Below are positions 1 through 8,222 of a DNA stretch of 34,231 nt, piece after piece. The position numbers and the translations under genes are program-made. The stretch is from Lysobacterales bacterium (lineage in GTDB: Bacteria > Pseudomonadota > Gammaproteobacteria > Xanthomonadales > SZUA-36): the NCBI GenBank assembly GCA_011524975.1, contig WTJD01000212.1, forward strand, positions 1 to 34,231. The letters run 5' to 3'. Numbering within the stretch: the stretch's first letter is position 1; each line of letters starts with the position of its first letter. Below the pieces are notes generated by a model. It was not told the DNA's origin and did no database searches. It saw nothing but the letters and a program-made list of their open reading frames with translations.

Positions 1-408
1 GTGGGGGCGGTGGCGCTTGACGGACGGGGCAACCTGGCCGCGGGGACCTCGACGGGCGGAATGACCAACAAGCGCTTCGGGCGCGTGGGCGACTCACCCA
101 TTATCGGTGCCGGAACCTATGCTTCGAATGACAGCTGCGCGGTCAGCGCCACCGGACACGGTGAGTTCTTCATTCGCCACGTCGTCGCCTTCAACATTTG
201 CAACCGGGTGAAGAGCGGCGCCAGCGTCACCGAAGCCGGGGACACGGTGATCAACGGCATCCTGCGGGACGTCGGCGGCGAGGGCGGTGTCATCATCATG
301 GGCCCGGACGGCGACATCGCCATGCCATTCAATACCAGGGGCATGTACCGCGCCAGCATCAACGCCGAAGGGGAATTATTCGTTGGGATTTACGGGAACG
401 AGCCGTAA
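1..408 (+). CDS. iaaA: Isoaspartyl peptidase / L-asparaginase, C-terminal part (cut by window start)
   Basis: This is the beta-subunit portion of a plant-type (Ntn-hydrolase) asparaginase / isoaspartyl dipeptidase, which removes beta-aspartyl residues from peptides and hydrolyses asparagine. The first codons read VGAVALD. In family members this follows directly after the catalytic threonine (GTVGAVALD), so the nucleophile should be coded by the codon just before base 1; that is inferred, not seen. Visible family segments are TSTGGMTNK, GRVGDSPIIGAGTYA, a GHGE motif and the C-terminal MPFNTRGMYRA. The reading frame ends with TAA at 406-408. The true start lies outside the window. It is convergent with metF, and no clear terminator is visible in the 105 bases between them. 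Confidence 0.88.
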   Translation: MGAVALDGRGNLAAGTSTGGMTNKRFGRVGDSPIIGAGTYASNDSCAVSATGHGEFFIRHVVAFNICNRVKSGASVTEAGDTVINGILRDVGGEGGVIIMGPDGDIAMPFNTRGMYRASINAEGELFVGIYGNEP

Positions 409-513
409 AGCGCAGACCTGAAGACTCCAACACCGGTAAAAGGCATTGCCCTGGCGGCTACTCACACCCCGCCCGCACGCTCAATGGAGGCCGCGAGCCG
501 GGCCTGGCGCGCA

Positions 514-1353
514 TCATGGCTGCGGAAAAACCCGCTCCAGCAACTGCTCGGTGGCCTGCGACCGGTTGAGGGTATAGAAGTGCAGGCCAGGTGCGCCATC
601 GCGCAATAATTGCTCGCACAGACGGGCCACCACATCCAGCCCGAAGGACCGGATAGACGCAAGGTCATCGCCCCAGGCCTCCAGGCGCTGCATGATCCAG
701 CGAGGAATTTCAGCACCGCAGGTCTGTGAGAAGCGCGCCAACTGCCGGTAGTTGGTGATCGGCATGATCCCCGGCCTGATCGGAATACGGATCCCGGCCA
801 CGCGGCAGTCCTCGACAAATCGATAATAGCTGTCCGCATTGTAAAAATACTGGGTAATGGCGCCGTCGGCGCCCGCATCCACCTTTTGCCTGAAATACCT
901 CAGGTCGAGCTCAGGCGTGGCGGACTCAGGATGGAATTCAGGATAGCAACCGACCTCGATCGTGAAGGTGTCACCGTAGTGTGCGCGCACGAAGGAAACC
1001 AGGTCATCGGCATGTCGAAAATCTCCCGGCTGCGCCTGCCCGTCCGGCCAGTCACCTCGGAGCAGCACCAGGCGGCTGACACCGGCGCGTTTGTACTCCT
1101 CGAGAAAGTGGCGCAGTCGCTGTCGGCTGCCGACCATGCAGGAAATATGGGGTGCGACATCGACACCGGAATCCCGGGACAGTCTGAGCACGGCCTCGTG
1201 TGTGGCCGTGAGACGGGAACCGCCGGCCCCGAAGGTCACCGAAAAGTACTCGGGCTCAAACCGTACCAATCGATGCCAGGTGGCATCCAGTAATCGGTTT
1301 TGCTCCTCGTTCCGGGGCGGAAAAAACTCGAAAGAAATGGGCGTATGGCTCAC
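514..1353 (-). CDS. metF: 5,10-methylenetetrahydrofolate reductase
   Basis: MetF is the FAD-dependent reductase that turns 5,10-methylene-THF into 5-methyl-THF, the methyl donor for methionine synthesis. The protein opens with ISFEFFPPR, the family N-terminal motif; its Glu (residue 9 here) corresponds to the catalytic acid of E. coli MetF. The beta/alpha-barrel continues with VTFGAGGS, LVLLRGD and the PIRPGIMPI segment. I chose a GTG start at 1353 because AGGAA lies 5-6 bases upstream and homology begins immediately; this gives 279 aa, slightly shorter than the E. coli enzyme (296 aa). The frame stays open upstream to an ATG at 1410, but those extra 19 residues are Arg/Pro-rich and unlike the family. 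It lies downstream of ahcY behind a terminator, so it probably has its own promoter or depends on read-through. Confidence 0.95.
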   Translation of the reverse strand: MSHTPISFEFFPPRNEEQNRLLDATWHRLVRFEPEYFSVTFGAGGSRLTATHEAVLRLSRDSGVDVAPHISCMVGSRQRLRHFLEEYKRAGVSRLVLLRGDWPDGQAQPGDFRHADDLVSFVRAHYGDTFTIEVGCYPEFHPESATPELDLRYFRQKVDAGADGAITQYFYNADSYYRFVEDCRVAGIRIPIRPGIMPITNYRQLARFSQTCGAEIPRWIMQRLEAWGDDLASIRSFGLDVVARLCEQLLRDGAPGLHFYTLNRSQATEQLLERVFPQP

Positions 1354-1408
1354 AGATTCCTGCCGCTTTGATACACGAGCGCGCGGCCCGGGCGGGGCGC
1401 GCTTTTCC

Positions 1409-1437
1409 AAAAAATGACGCCCGATCTCTCGGGCGTC
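1409..1437 (-). terminator. Rho-independent terminator after ahcY
   Basis: A perfect 9-bp stem (GACGCCCGA / TCGGGCGTC, 1416-1424 and 1429-1437) with a 4-base loop is followed on the minus strand by A and six T residues. It sits 37 bases past the ahcY stop and 56 bases before the metF start, so it separates the two genes or attenuates read-through. A second GC-rich inverted repeat (GCGCGC at 1379-1384 and 1397-1402) lies between it and metF; read on the plus strand that repeat is followed by TTTT and could stop antisense transcription coming from iaaA. Confidence 0.85.
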
Positions 1438-1474
1438 CGTTCATAGCCTGTTGGTTCCTGTCGGCCTCTGCGAA

Positions 1475-2905
1475 TCAGTACCGGTAATGCTCTGGCTTGT
1501 AGGGGCCTTGCGCGTCGACACCGATATAATCCGCCTGATCCCGCCTGAGATCGGTCAGGTGGGCGCCGATACGGTCCAGATGCAGCCGCGCCACCTTCTC
1601 GTCCAGGTGCTTGGGCAGCACGTAAACCTGGTGCTCATAGCGCTCGCCATGACAAAACAGCTCAATCTGAGCCAGGACCTGGTTGGTGAACGAGTTGGAC
1701 ATCACGAAGCTCGGATGACCCGTTGCGCATCCCAGGTTGACGAGGCGGCCCTCGGCCAACAGGATGATGCGCTTGCCGTCCGGAAAGATGACGTGATCCA
1801 CCTGCGGCTTGATGTTTTCCCAGTCATACTGCTTCAGGCTGGCCACATCGATCTCATTGTCGAAATGGCCGATGTTGCACACGATGGCCTGGTGCTTCAT
1901 GTTTCGCATGTGGTCGTGCGTGATCACATGATAGTTACCCGTGGCGGTCACGAATATATCCGCCTCCGCGGCCGCTTCGTCCAGCGTCACAACCCGGTAA
2001 CCTTCCATCGCCGCCTGCAGCGCGCAGATCGGGTCAATCTCGGTCACCCAGACCGTGGCGCCCAGACCCCGCAATGACTGGGCACAGCCCTTGCCGACGT
2101 CACCATAACCGGCCACAACCGCGATCTTGCCCGCGATCATCACGTCCGTCGCGCGCTTGATGCCATCGACCAGCGACTCACGGCAACCGTAAAGGTTGTC
2201 GAATTTGGATTTCGTCACCGAGTCATTCACGTTGATGGCCGGAAACGGCAGCGTGCCTTCTTTGGCCATCTGATACAGGCGCTTCACGCCGGTGGTGGTC
2301 TCTTCGGTGACACCCTGGATGGCGGCCAATGCCTTGGAGTACCAACCGGGACGGGTATCCAGCCGCTTGCGAATGGAGTTGAACAGGGCAACCTCTTCCT
2401 CACTGCCCGGGTTGTCCAGTACGCTGGGGTCGGTCTCGGCCTGTGAGCCCAGGTAGAGCAGCAGGGTGGCGTCACCGCCGTCGTCCAGAATCATGTTGGC
2501 GAAGGTCTGCTGACCGTTCTCATCCGTCCACTCGAAAATGCGGTGCGTGAAATCCCAGTACTCGTCCAGGGTCTCGCCCTTGAAGGCGAACACCGGTGTA
2601 CCCGCCGCTGCGATCGCGGCGGCAGCATGATCCTGCGTGGAATAGATATTGCAGGAAGCCCAGCGCACGTCAGCGCCCAGCGCTTCCAGCGACTCGATCA
2701 GGACCGCCGTCTGGATGGTCATGTGCAGGCTGCCGGCAATCCGTGCGCCCTTCAAGGGCTGTTCATCGGCATACTCAGCCCGGATATCCATCAAGCCCGG
2801 CATTTCCGTCTCGGCGATGGCGATCTCACGGCGACCGAACTCGGCCTGCGAAATATCCGCCACGTGATAGGCGGGTTGCTTCAGTTGTTCAATAGCAGCA
2901 CTCAT
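1475..2905 (-). CDS. ahcY: S-adenosylhomocysteine hydrolase
   Basis: AhcY reversibly cleaves S-adenosylhomocysteine to adenosine and homocysteine, relieving product inhibition of methyltransferases; it is a cytosolic, NAD-containing homotetramer. The 476-aa sequence shows the family features: [15 protein letters not shown] near the N-terminus, [20 protein letters not shown], the NAD-binding [11 protein letters not shown] (GYGDVGKG at residues 266-273), and the C-terminal [15 protein letters not shown] followed by the typical Tyr-rich end KPEHYRY. The ATG at 2905 has a good ribosome site, AGGAGT at 2913-2918. Upstream is an SAH riboswitch and then metK, so the gene can be co-transcribed with metK but controlled separately. 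A terminator follows. Confidence 0.98.
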   Translation of the reverse strand: MSAAIEQLKQPAYHVADISQAEFGRREIAIAETEMPGLMDIRAEYADEQPLKGARIAGSLHMTIQTAVLIESLEALGADVRWASCNIYSTQDHAAAAIAAAGTPVFAFKGETLDEYWDFTHRIFEWTDENGQQTFANMILDDGGDATLLLYLGSQAETDPSVLDNPGSEEEVALFNSIRKRLDTRPGWYSKALAAIQGVTEETTTGVKRLYQMAKEGTLPFPAINVNDSVTKSKFDNLYGCRESLVDGIKRATDVMIAGKIAVVAGYGDVGKGCAQSLRGLGATVWVTEIDPICALQAAMEGYRVVTLDEAAAEADIFVTATGNYHVITHDHMRNMKHQAIVCNIGHFDNEIDVASLKQYDWENIKPQVDHVIFPDGKRIILLAEGRLVNLGCATGHPSFVMSNSFTNQVLAQIELFCHGERYEHQVYVLPKHLDEKVARLHLDRIGAHLTDLRRDQADYIGVDAQGPYKPEHYRY

Positions 2906-2928
2906 TGTGATAACTCCTGTTTTACAAC

Positions 2929-3008
2929 GAGCGCAGTTGGTTCAAGTCACCCGCGCGCCGAGCCTGGCCTGGCCGCTTCAACAGCCGGGTCGCAGCGCTC
3001 CTCGGCGC
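2929..3008 (-). promoter_or_regulatory. S-adenosylhomocysteine (SAH) riboswitch in the ahcY leader
   Basis: The minus-strand leader of ahcY carries the hallmarks of the SAH riboswitch. Stem P1 is GCGCCGAG (3001-3008) paired with CTCGGCGC (2955-2962). P1 is followed by the conserved GAGGAGCGCTGC core, and its 3' arm is preceded by CCAGG. The 3' GCGCTC (2929-2934) can form the pseudoknot with the GAGCGC near P1. This pseudoknot lies about 10 bases before the ahcY Shine-Dalgarno (2913-2918), as expected for an element that switches expression on when SAH is bound. It begins 12 bases after the metK stop codon. This is recognition of the motif by eye; no covariance model was run. Confidence 0.9.
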
Positions 3009-3020
3009 TTGGGTAGTTAT

Positions 3021-4187
3021 TCAGTCCATGCCAGCCGCGGACTTCAGGTCGTCTACGCGGTCAAGCTTCTCCCAGCTCACGCCAAGATCTTCGCGGCCCA
3101 TGTGGCCGTAGGCCGACAACGGCCGGTAGATCGGGCGGATCAGATCCAGTGAGTGAATGATGCTGTACGGACGCAGGTCAAATTCCTGCCTCACGATCTG
3201 CTCGATGGTTCGCACGGGAATCTTTTCGGTCCCGAAGGTATCGATACTGATGGACGTCGGCTCCGCCACGCCGATCGCGTAACTCACCTGTACTTCCGCC
3301 CGATCCGCCAGGCCCGCCGCCACGATATTCTTGGCCACGTGACGGGTCGCGTAAGCGGCCGAGCGGTCCACCTTCGAGGGGTCTTTGCCGGAGAACGCGC
3401 CGCCGCCGTGGCGCGCCATACCGCCGTAGGTGTCCACAATGATCTTGCGTCCCGTCAAACCCGCGTCTCCCACGGGCCCGCCGATTTCAAAAGCGCCGGT
3501 CGGATTGATGTGGTACTTGGTGTTGCCGTTCAGCCACCCTGCCGGCAGCACGGGCTTGATGATTTCCTCCATCACCAGCTCGCGCAGCTGCTCCTGGGAA
3601 GAGTCCGGGCTGTGCTGCGTTGAGAGCACGACGGCATCAATACCCGCCGGACGCCCGTCCTCGTAGCGGAACGTGACCTGGCTCTTGGCGTCCGGGCGCA
3701 AATGACGACGACCGTCATCGGTGCCCACGCGAACCTCATTCTGGCGTTTCATCAGCTCATGCGCATAGTAAATGGGCGCTGGCATCAGAACGTCGGTTTC
3801 GTTGGTGGCATAACCGAACATCAGCCCCTGGTCGCCCGCGCCCTGGTCCTCAGGCCGCTCGCGGCTGACGCCACGATCGATGTTTTCCGACTGTTTGCCG
3901 ATGATGTTGATGACCCCGCAGGTATGCCCGTCGTAGCCGACATCGGAACTGGTGTAGCCAATATCACAAATGACTTTGCGAATGAGGTCTTCCAGGTCAA
4001 CCCACGCTGAAGTCGTGATCTCCCCGCCAACGATCGCGACGCCCGTCTTGACAAAAGTTTCACAGGCCACGCGCGCGTGTTTGTCTTCCGCGATCAACGC
4101 ATCCAGCACGGCATCCGAAACCTGGTCCGCCAGCTTGTCAGGGTGGCCGGCCGCAACCGACTCTGATGTAAACAGGTAATCACTCAT
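3021..4187 (-). CDS. metK: S-adenosylmethionine synthetase
   Basis: MetK joins ATP and methionine to make SAM, releasing phosphate and pyrophosphate. The 388-aa protein has the normal bacterial length and motifs: [21 protein letters not shown] at the N-terminus (His and Asp of the ATP site in GHPDK), the [12 protein letters not shown] hexapeptide-type loop, the flexible loop region with KSQVT, and [19 protein letters not shown] (phosphate/Mg binding). The ATG at 4187 has only a distant GGAG. The gene is transcribed from a good sigma-70-type promoter (4239-4267) with a palindrome just downstream of the expected start point. It is the first gene of metK - riboswitch - ahcY and is divergent from nhaB. 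Confidence 0.98.
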   Translation of the reverse strand: MSDYLFTSESVAAGHPDKLADQVSDAVLDALIAEDKHARVACETFVKTGVAIVGGEITTSAWVDLEDLIRKVICDIGYTSSDVGYDGHTCGVINIIGKQSENIDRGVSRERPEDQGAGDQGLMFGYATNETDVLMPAPIYYAHELMKRQNEVRVGTDDGRRHLRPDAKSQVTFRYEDGRPAGIDAVVLSTQHSPDSSQEQLRELVMEEIIKPVLPAGWLNGNTKYHINPTGAFEIGGPVGDAGLTGRKIIVDTYGGMARHGGGAFSGKDPSKVDRSAAYATRHVAKNIVAAGLADRAEVQVSYAIGVAEPTSISIDTFGTEKIPVRTIEQIVRQEFDLRPYSIIHSLDLIRPIYRPLSAYGHMGREDLGVSWEKLDRVDDLKSAAGMD

Positions 4188-4212
4188 TTCAGGAAGATCT
4201 CCAAGGTTATAT

Positions 4213-4228
4213 ATCTTTCTATAAAGAT
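4213..4228. promoter_or_regulatory. Palindromic candidate operator at the metK transcription start
   Basis: ATCTTT and AAAGAT form a perfect inverted repeat with a 4-base spacer, flanked by further A/T-rich partial symmetry (ATATATC on one side, GATATAT on the other). It starts about 4 bases downstream of the predicted metK start point, a classical repressor position. AT-rich palindromes of this size suit ArsR-family regulators. Methionine-cycle genes in Proteobacteria are known targets of the ArsR-type repressor SahR, so SahR is a reasonable candidate, but this assignment is inference. Confidence 0.45.
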
Positions 4229-4238
4229 TAAGCGATAT

Positions 4239-4267
4239 ATTGTACTTTGCCGCGTTCGGCGGAGCAA
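4239..4267 (-). promoter_or_regulatory. Predicted sigma-70 promoter of metK
   Basis: On the minus strand, TTGCTC (4262-4267) is followed after exactly 17 bases by TACAAT (4239-4244). The predicted start point is near 4232, giving a metK leader of about 45 bases that contains the palindrome at 4213-4228. Confidence 0.6.
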
Positions 4268-4352
4268 ATCGGGCATCCGGGCACGCATTCGAAGGCCGAG
4301 GGGGCCCGCTCCATTGGTACTCCAGTGCCCTTTTAGCTTAAAGTTTGCCCTT

Positions 4353-4361
4353 TGGCATAAA
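4353..4361 (+). promoter_or_regulatory. Weak extended -10 candidate for nhaB
   Basis: TGGCATAAA reads as TGn followed by a 4/6 match to TATAAT, 53 bases before the nhaB start. No good -35 box is visible. It is the best plus-strand candidate in the 227-base divergent region between metK and nhaB; support is weak. Confidence 0.25.
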
Positions 4362-4414
4362 TTCTGCCGGTAAAAACCACCCATAACCACTTGAATGAGA
4401 CGGACTGACAGAGC

Positions 4415-5920
4415 ATGAATCACACCATTTCCCAAGCGCTGCTGCGCAATTTCCTCGGTTACTCAGCTGACTGGTACAAATTGACGATCGTTGTGTTTCT
4501 CGTTCTCAATCCGATTTTCCTGCACGTGCTGGGTCCGTTTGTGACGGGCTGGCTACTGGTCCTGGAGTTCATTTTCTGCCTGGCGATGGCGCTGAAATGC
4601 TATCCGCTGCAGCCTGGCGGGCTACTCGCCCTGGAGGCGGTCATCCTGGGGATGACCAGCCCGGAGACGGTGTATCACGAAGCGGAAGCCAACTTCTCGG
4701 TCATCCTGCTGTTGATTTTCATGGTGGCGGGTATTTTCTTCCTCAAGGACATGCTGATGGCCATGTTCGCGAAGATTTTCATCCGTATCCGGTCAAAAAT
4801 ACTGTTGTCCGTGATGTTTTCCTTCAGCGCCGCCGTGCTCTCTGCGTTCCTCGACGCGCTCACCGTCACCGTGGTCATCATCACCGTTATTTCCGGGTTT
4901 TATGGCATTTACCACAAGGTCACCTCGGGCAAGGGCTTTGACGACGATCATGATCAGGCTGATGACTCCGGCATCGGGCAAGAAACGAGAGAAGACCTGG
5001 ATAATTTCCGGGCCTACCTGCGCAATATCCTCATGCACGGGGCCGTTGGAACCGCCCTGGGCGGCGTGATGACCCTGGTTGGCGAGCCGCAAAACCTGCT
5101 GATCGGCCAGATTGCCGGATGGGAATTCATGGAATTTTTCTATCGGATGGCTCCGGTCAGCCTGCCGGTTTTTGCGGCCGGATTACTGACCTGTGTCGTG
5201 GTGGAGAAGCTGGGCATCCTGGGTTACGGCGCGCAAATGCCCGAGGCCGCGCGGCGCATTCTCGAGGAGTATGACCGGATCGAGCAGGAGAGGCGGACGC
5301 CGAAACAAAAAGCGAAAATTGTCGCGCAGGCCCTGGTAGCCGTCTTCCTGGTGATTGCGCTCGCCTTTCACTGGGCGGAAGTGGGCCTGATTGGCCTCGC
5401 CGTGATCGTGCTCGCCACCAGCTTGTCGGGCATCACCGAAGAGCACCGGCTGGGACATGCATTCGCCGAGGCGCTGCCATTCACCGCCCTGCTGGTCGTG
5501 TTTTTCGCGATTGTCGGCGTCATTCATGACCAACACCTCTTTAGCCCCGTGCTGCACTGGGCCTTGTCGTTCAGCGAAGACGCGCAAATCCCGATCTTTT
5601 TCCTGGTGAACGGGGTGCTCTCAGCCATATCGGATAACGTCTTCGTAGCAACGGTTTACATCAACGAGGTCTGGGGCGCTTTCCAGGCTGGGGAAATCAC
5701 CCGGGAACATTTTGATCTGCTGACCATCGCGATCAACACCGGAACCAATATCCCCTCGGTAGCGACCCCCAATGGTCAGGCGGCATTCCTGTTCCTGCTG
5801 ACCTCGGCACTGGCGCCGCTGGTGCGACTCGGTTACGGGCGCATGGTGATGCTCGCCCTGCCCTACACCATCGTCATGACCACCACCGGCCTGTTGGCCT
5901 GTATCTTCTTCCTGCGGTAG
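4415..5920 (+). CDS. nhaB: Na+/H+ antiporter NhaB
   Basis: NhaB is an inner-membrane secondary transporter that expels sodium in exchange for protons, helping pH and salt homeostasis. The 501-aa length matches the family. The N-terminus ([13 protein letters not shown], then [21 protein letters not shown] and [15 protein letters not shown]) is characteristic of NhaB rather than NhaA or NhaD. Further conserved segments are [58 protein letters not shown] and [24 protein letters not shown]. About a dozen hydrophobic segments are visible, with one acidic cytosolic loop ([11 protein letters not shown], near residues 175-185). The ATG at 4415 has a poor ribosome site. The gene stands alone and ends at a strong terminator. 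Confidence 0.96.
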   Translation: MNHTISQALLRNFLGYSADWYKLTIVVFLVLNPIFLHVLGPFVTGWLLVLEFIFCLAMALKCYPLQPGGLLALEAVILGMTSPETVYHEAEANFSVILLLIFMVAGIFFLKDMLMAMFAKIFIRIRSKILLSVMFSFSAAVLSAFLDALTVTVVIITVISGFYGIYHKVTSGKGFDDDHDQADDSGIGQETREDLDNFRAYLRNILMHGAVGTALGGVMTLVGEPQNLLIGQIAGWEFMEFFYRMAPVSLPVFAAGLLTCVVVEKLGILGYGAQMPEAARRILEEYDRIEQERRTPKQKAKIVAQALVAVFLVIALAFHWAEVGLIGLAVIVLATSLSGITEEHRLGHAFAEALPFTALLVVFFAIVGVIHDQHLFSPVLHWALSFSEDAQIPIFFLVNGVLSAISDNVFVATVYINEVWGAFQAGEITREHFDLLTIAINTGTNIPSVATPNGQAAFLFLLTSALAPLVRLGYGRMVMLALPYTIVMTTTGLLACIFFLR

Positions 5921-5963
5921 TGCGCTCAGCCCTCGCTGATTGCCGCTGAACGGACATGATGGG

Positions 5964-5987
5964 CGCCCGGCAATGGCCGGGCGTTTT
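5964..5987 (+). terminator. Rho-independent terminator of nhaB
   Basis: An 8-bp GC stem (CGCCCGGC / GCCGGGCG) with loop AATG is followed by TTTT, 44 bases past the nhaB stop. It lies between the convergent genes nhaB and gloA. Confidence 0.85.
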
Positions 5988-6015
5988 CATGGTGCTGGAG
6001 TGATTTTTATTTCAC

Positions 6016-6435
6016 TCACCACTCGCCCTGGTTGGGCATGCTGGCCCAGGGCTCGCGCTGTGGCAGCGCCTCGCCTTGTTGCAGTAACTCGATGGAGATG
6101 CCGTCGGGGGACCGCACGAACGCCATGCGGCCGTCGCGTGGCGGGCGCCGGATGACCACGCCGTTGTCACGCAAGCGTTCACAAACCGCGTAAATATCCT
6201 CGACCTCGTAAGCCAGGTGGCCAAAGTTTCTTCCACCGCCAAGCGCCTCCGGATCCCAGTTATGCGTCAATTCCACCTGCGCGTCTTCATTACCGGGCGC
6301 GGCCAGAAACACCAGTGTGAACCGGCCACCGGTACTGTCCCTTCGGCGGATTTCACGTAAACCCAAATGGTTGCAATAAAATTCCAGTGACTCGTCGAGG
6401 TCGGTGACGCGGACCATCGTATGCAGGTATTTCAT
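6016..6435 (-). CDS. gloA: Lactoylglutathione lyase (glyoxalase I)
   Basis: GloA converts the hemithioacetal of methylglyoxal and glutathione into S-lactoylglutathione in the cytosol. The 139-aa protein is the size of the bacterial enzyme (135 aa in E. coli) and opens with the expected MKYLHTMVRVTDLDESLEFYCNHLG (shown in part: KYLHTMVRV, FYCNHLGL). Metal-ligand positions match: His5, the Glu in VELTHNW, the His in FGHLAYEV and the Glu in ISIELLQ. Compared with E. coli, the loop before the last strand (RRPPRDGRMAFV) is short and diverged, so a related glyoxalase-family activity is possible. It stands alone; glutathione synthetase (gshB) is elsewhere in this window. Confidence 0.85.
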   Translation of the reverse strand: MKYLHTMVRVTDLDESLEFYCNHLGLREIRRRDSTGGRFTLVFLAAPGNEDAQVELTHNWDPEALGGGRNFGHLAYEVEDIYAVCERLRDNGVVIRRPPRDGRMAFVRSPDGISIELLQQGEALPQREPWASMPNQGEW

Positions 6436-6488
6436 TTATGCGCTCCAGGCCATATGCTCACCCCAGTTTACCTTCACGGATCCAGAAC

Positions 6489-6944
6489 ATGAGTAAATCG
6501 ACCGATGGAAAGCGCATGGCGCTGTTCAGAGAGGCGGCCGTCTTCCAACTCAAACTCGCGGCGGACGGCTTCCGCGATCTGATCCTCGTTCCCGTCTCCC
6601 TGATTGCCGCTTTGGTCGGTCTTATGAGAGGCGGCGGCTATCCCGAAAAAGAGTTTCGGGATGTGATCGAACTGGGGCGGCGAACGGAGCGCTGGATCAA
6701 CCTCTTCGGCACTCACGAACCGGAAACAGGCCAGGAGCCCACGCTGGATCAACTGCTGGAGCGGGCCGAGACCGTGGTGCGGGATCAGGCCAAAAAAGGC
6801 GGTATCACTGAAAACGCGACCCACGCGATCGAGCGCGCGCTGGACGCTGTTCAACGCGCCGCAGCAAAAGCGCCCACACCGGCTGAACCCGGGGAAAACG
6901 CCAGGAAGGTAGAAAAAGCAGAACCGGACAGGGAATCAGTATGA
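6489..6944 (+). CDS. Uncharacterised single-pass membrane protein
   Basis: I do not recognise a named family. The 151-aa protein has a charged N-terminus with FREAAVFQLKLAADGFRDL (residues 13-31), one hydrophobic segment (about 31-46, LILVPVSLIAALVGLM), then a soluble part with ELGRRTERWINLFG (61-74), an amphipathic helical region with two helices (85-101 and 107-125), and an Ala/Glu/Lys-rich tail. It is likely anchored in the inner membrane. I chose the ATG at 6489 because homology-like sequence starts there and the 17 residues upstream look random. Its last 9 bases overlap the end of the convergent CBS-domain gene, suggesting the pair may be functionally or regulatorily linked. Confidence 0.75.
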   Translation: MSKSTDGKRMALFREAAVFQLKLAADGFRDLILVPVSLIAALVGLMRGGGYPEKEFRDVIELGRRTERWINLFGTHEPETGQEPTLDQLLERAETVVRDQAKKGGITENATHAIERALDAVQRAAAKAPTPAEPGENARKVEKAEPDRESV

Positions 6945-7370
6945 GCCGGCGATATAACCGCTGAGCTGCTGCACTTCGAACTGCTTTTCTTCGAGCAGGT
7001 TTTTGACCAGGTCGCCAATGGAGACGATGCCCAGCAACTCTCCTTCATCCACGACAGGCAGATGGCGGCAACGGCACCGGGTCATGGTTTCCATGCACTG
7101 TTCCGTGGAATCGCTGGGCGCGGCCGTGATGACCGGTGACGACATCACCTCTCGCACGGGCGTGTCGCCCGAGGAGCGCGCGTTTAAAGCGATTTTCTGC
7201 AAGTAGTCCCGCTCGGTAAAAATGCCCGCCACGCTGTCGCCTTTCTTGACCAGCACCGCACCCACATTGACCTCCGCCATCAGGCTGATAGCGTCAAGCA
7301 CGGTTGCCGTCTCCTCGACGGACAGCACCATCGACCCCTTGTTTTCAATGATAGAGGAAATTGCAGTCAT
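6936..7370 (-). CDS. Two-CBS-domain protein
   Basis: This 144-aa protein is made almost entirely of two CBS repeats (about residues 8-63 and 75-130), a Bateman module that usually binds adenine nucleotides. Visible features are VLDAISLMAEVNVGAVLVKKGD and GIFTERDYLQKI in repeat one, VREVMSSPVITAAPSD and HLPVVDEGELLGIVSIGDLVK in repeat two. There is no attached enzyme or transporter domain, so it probably acts as a stand-alone energy or redox sensor that binds a partner; the partner is unknown. The ATG at 7370 has GGGGAG 7 bases upstream. Its 3' end overlaps the convergent gene at 6489-6944 by 9 bases. Confidence 0.88.
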   Translation of the reverse strand: MTAISSIIENKGSMVLSVEETATVLDAISLMAEVNVGAVLVKKGDSVAGIFTERDYLQKIALNARSSGDTPVREVMSSPVITAAPSDSTEQCMETMTRCRCRHLPVVDEGELLGIVSIGDLVKNLLEEKQFEVQQLSGYIAGSY

Positions 7371-7403
7371 CCCTATCGCTCCCCGTTTTCCAAACTCCCC
7401 CTA

Positions 7404-7431
7404 AGTCTAGACGGCGGCCAGCTTATTACAA
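7404..7431 (-). promoter_or_regulatory. Weak promoter candidate for the CBS gene
   Basis: On the minus strand TTGTAA (7426-7431) and TAGACT (7404-7409) are separated by 16 bases, each a 4/6 match to the sigma-70 consensus, about 35 bases before the ATG. Support is modest. Confidence 0.3.
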
Positions 7432-7441
7432 GCTGCCTCGC

Positions 7442-7735
7442 TCACGGGTCCCTTCGGCTTTCGACCACCGTGTACTCTGCTTCCAGCGCGTCGCCGTCAG
7501 CGGAACGCACCCCGGCTTGTGCTGTAAACGCGCTCACGCCCTCTTTTTTCAGCTTACGGCGGATCCATGCCAGGCGAAGCCAGACCACGATGCCCGCCAG
7601 CAGACCCAGGCTCAGCGCCACCACCAAGGCCACCATGCCCAGCATGAAAGAGCCGATCAGGACCAACAATCCCGCCAGGGCCATGAGCACCCTGGTGAAC
7701 GGATTGGAGGGGGGCGGGCTGATATACAATGGCAT
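7442..7735 (-). CDS. Small two-helix membrane protein of unknown function
   Basis: A 97-aa protein with a short N-terminal tail (PPPSNPF), two closely spaced hydrophobic segments (about residues 15-33 and 35-54), a basic turn (RLAWIRRKLKKEG, 53-65) and a soluble, acidic C-terminal tail (GDALEAEYTVVESRRDP). By the positive-inside rule the basic segment is cytoplasmic. I cannot assign a family. It is divergent from the Rieske gene (60 bases between starts) and upstream of the CBS gene on the same strand (71 bases), so it could be co-transcribed with the latter. The ORF is supported by its sensible topology rather than by homology. Confidence 0.65.
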   Translation of the reverse strand: MPLYISPPPSNPFTRVLMALAGLLVLIGSFMLGMVALVVALSLGLLAGIVVWLRLAWIRRKLKKEGVSAFTAQAGVRSADGDALEAEYTVVESRRDP

Positions 7736-7795
7736 TCAACTAAATTCCGGCAGGTATGTGTCTGTACAACATGCGGCCAGCACCGGGGAGTGTCA

Positions 7796-8134
7796 ATGTC
7801 TCGCAAATTATGTCGGCTTGTCGATGTACCCCCCGACTCGGGCCTGGGCCTGCGTATCGAAGGCCCCGGGGGCAGCCGCCACATCGTTCTTTTCAAGACG
7901 CCCGCCGGCATCCGGGCCTACCAGGACGTGTGCCCGCACCAGGGTCGCGGCCTTGCTTTCGCACCCGGTGAATACCTCCTCGATGATCGCGGCAACCTGA
8001 TCTGCCCCCATCATGGGGCCAGCTTTGACCTCACCTCAGGGGCCTGTTTTTCGGGACCCTGCGAGGGCGACCGCCTGAGCGCCATTGAAACCCGGATCGA
8101 AAAGGGGTGGGTATACCTCGAAGCGTCTGATTAG
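7796..8134 (+). CDS. Small stand-alone Rieske [2Fe-2S] protein
   Basis: A 112-aa protein consisting of one Rieske domain, as in the small ferredoxin-like Rieske proteins and NirD-like subunits. Cluster ligands are visible as C46-x-H48 (VCPHQGRG) and C70-x2-H73 (ICPHHGASFD). It has no transmembrane segment and no oxygenase domain, so it is expected to be a cytosolic electron carrier or a small subunit of a redox enzyme; the partner is not in the window. The ATG at 7796 has GGGGAG at a good distance. The frame stays open far upstream, but those residues are unlike a Rieske protein. It stands alone between the divergent small membrane protein gene and the convergent trmB. Confidence 0.9.
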   Translation: MSRKLCRLVDVPPDSGLGLRIEGPGGSRHIVLFKTPAGIRAYQDVCPHQGRGLAFAPGEYLLDDRGNLICPHHGASFDLTSGACFSGPCEGDRLSAIETRIEKGWVYLEASD

Positions 8135-8222
8135 CGGTTCCGCGCTCAGAAAGCCCGGTTGACCAGGTTCATCGCCGCGCCTGCTGCCTTTGATGCCGGT
8201 GGGCCTCAGAGATGGGCCAGGT

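Noticed and set aside
1451-2077. 208-codon plus-strand ORF antisense to ahcY
   Set aside because: Shadow of ahcY in GC-rich DNA; no recognisable domain.
4279-4334. GGGCAC / GTGCCC repeat followed by TTTT, considered as an attenuator before nhaB
   Set aside because: Only six pairs around a 40-base loop; it probably forms no stable structure and lies upstream of the better nhaB promoter candidate.
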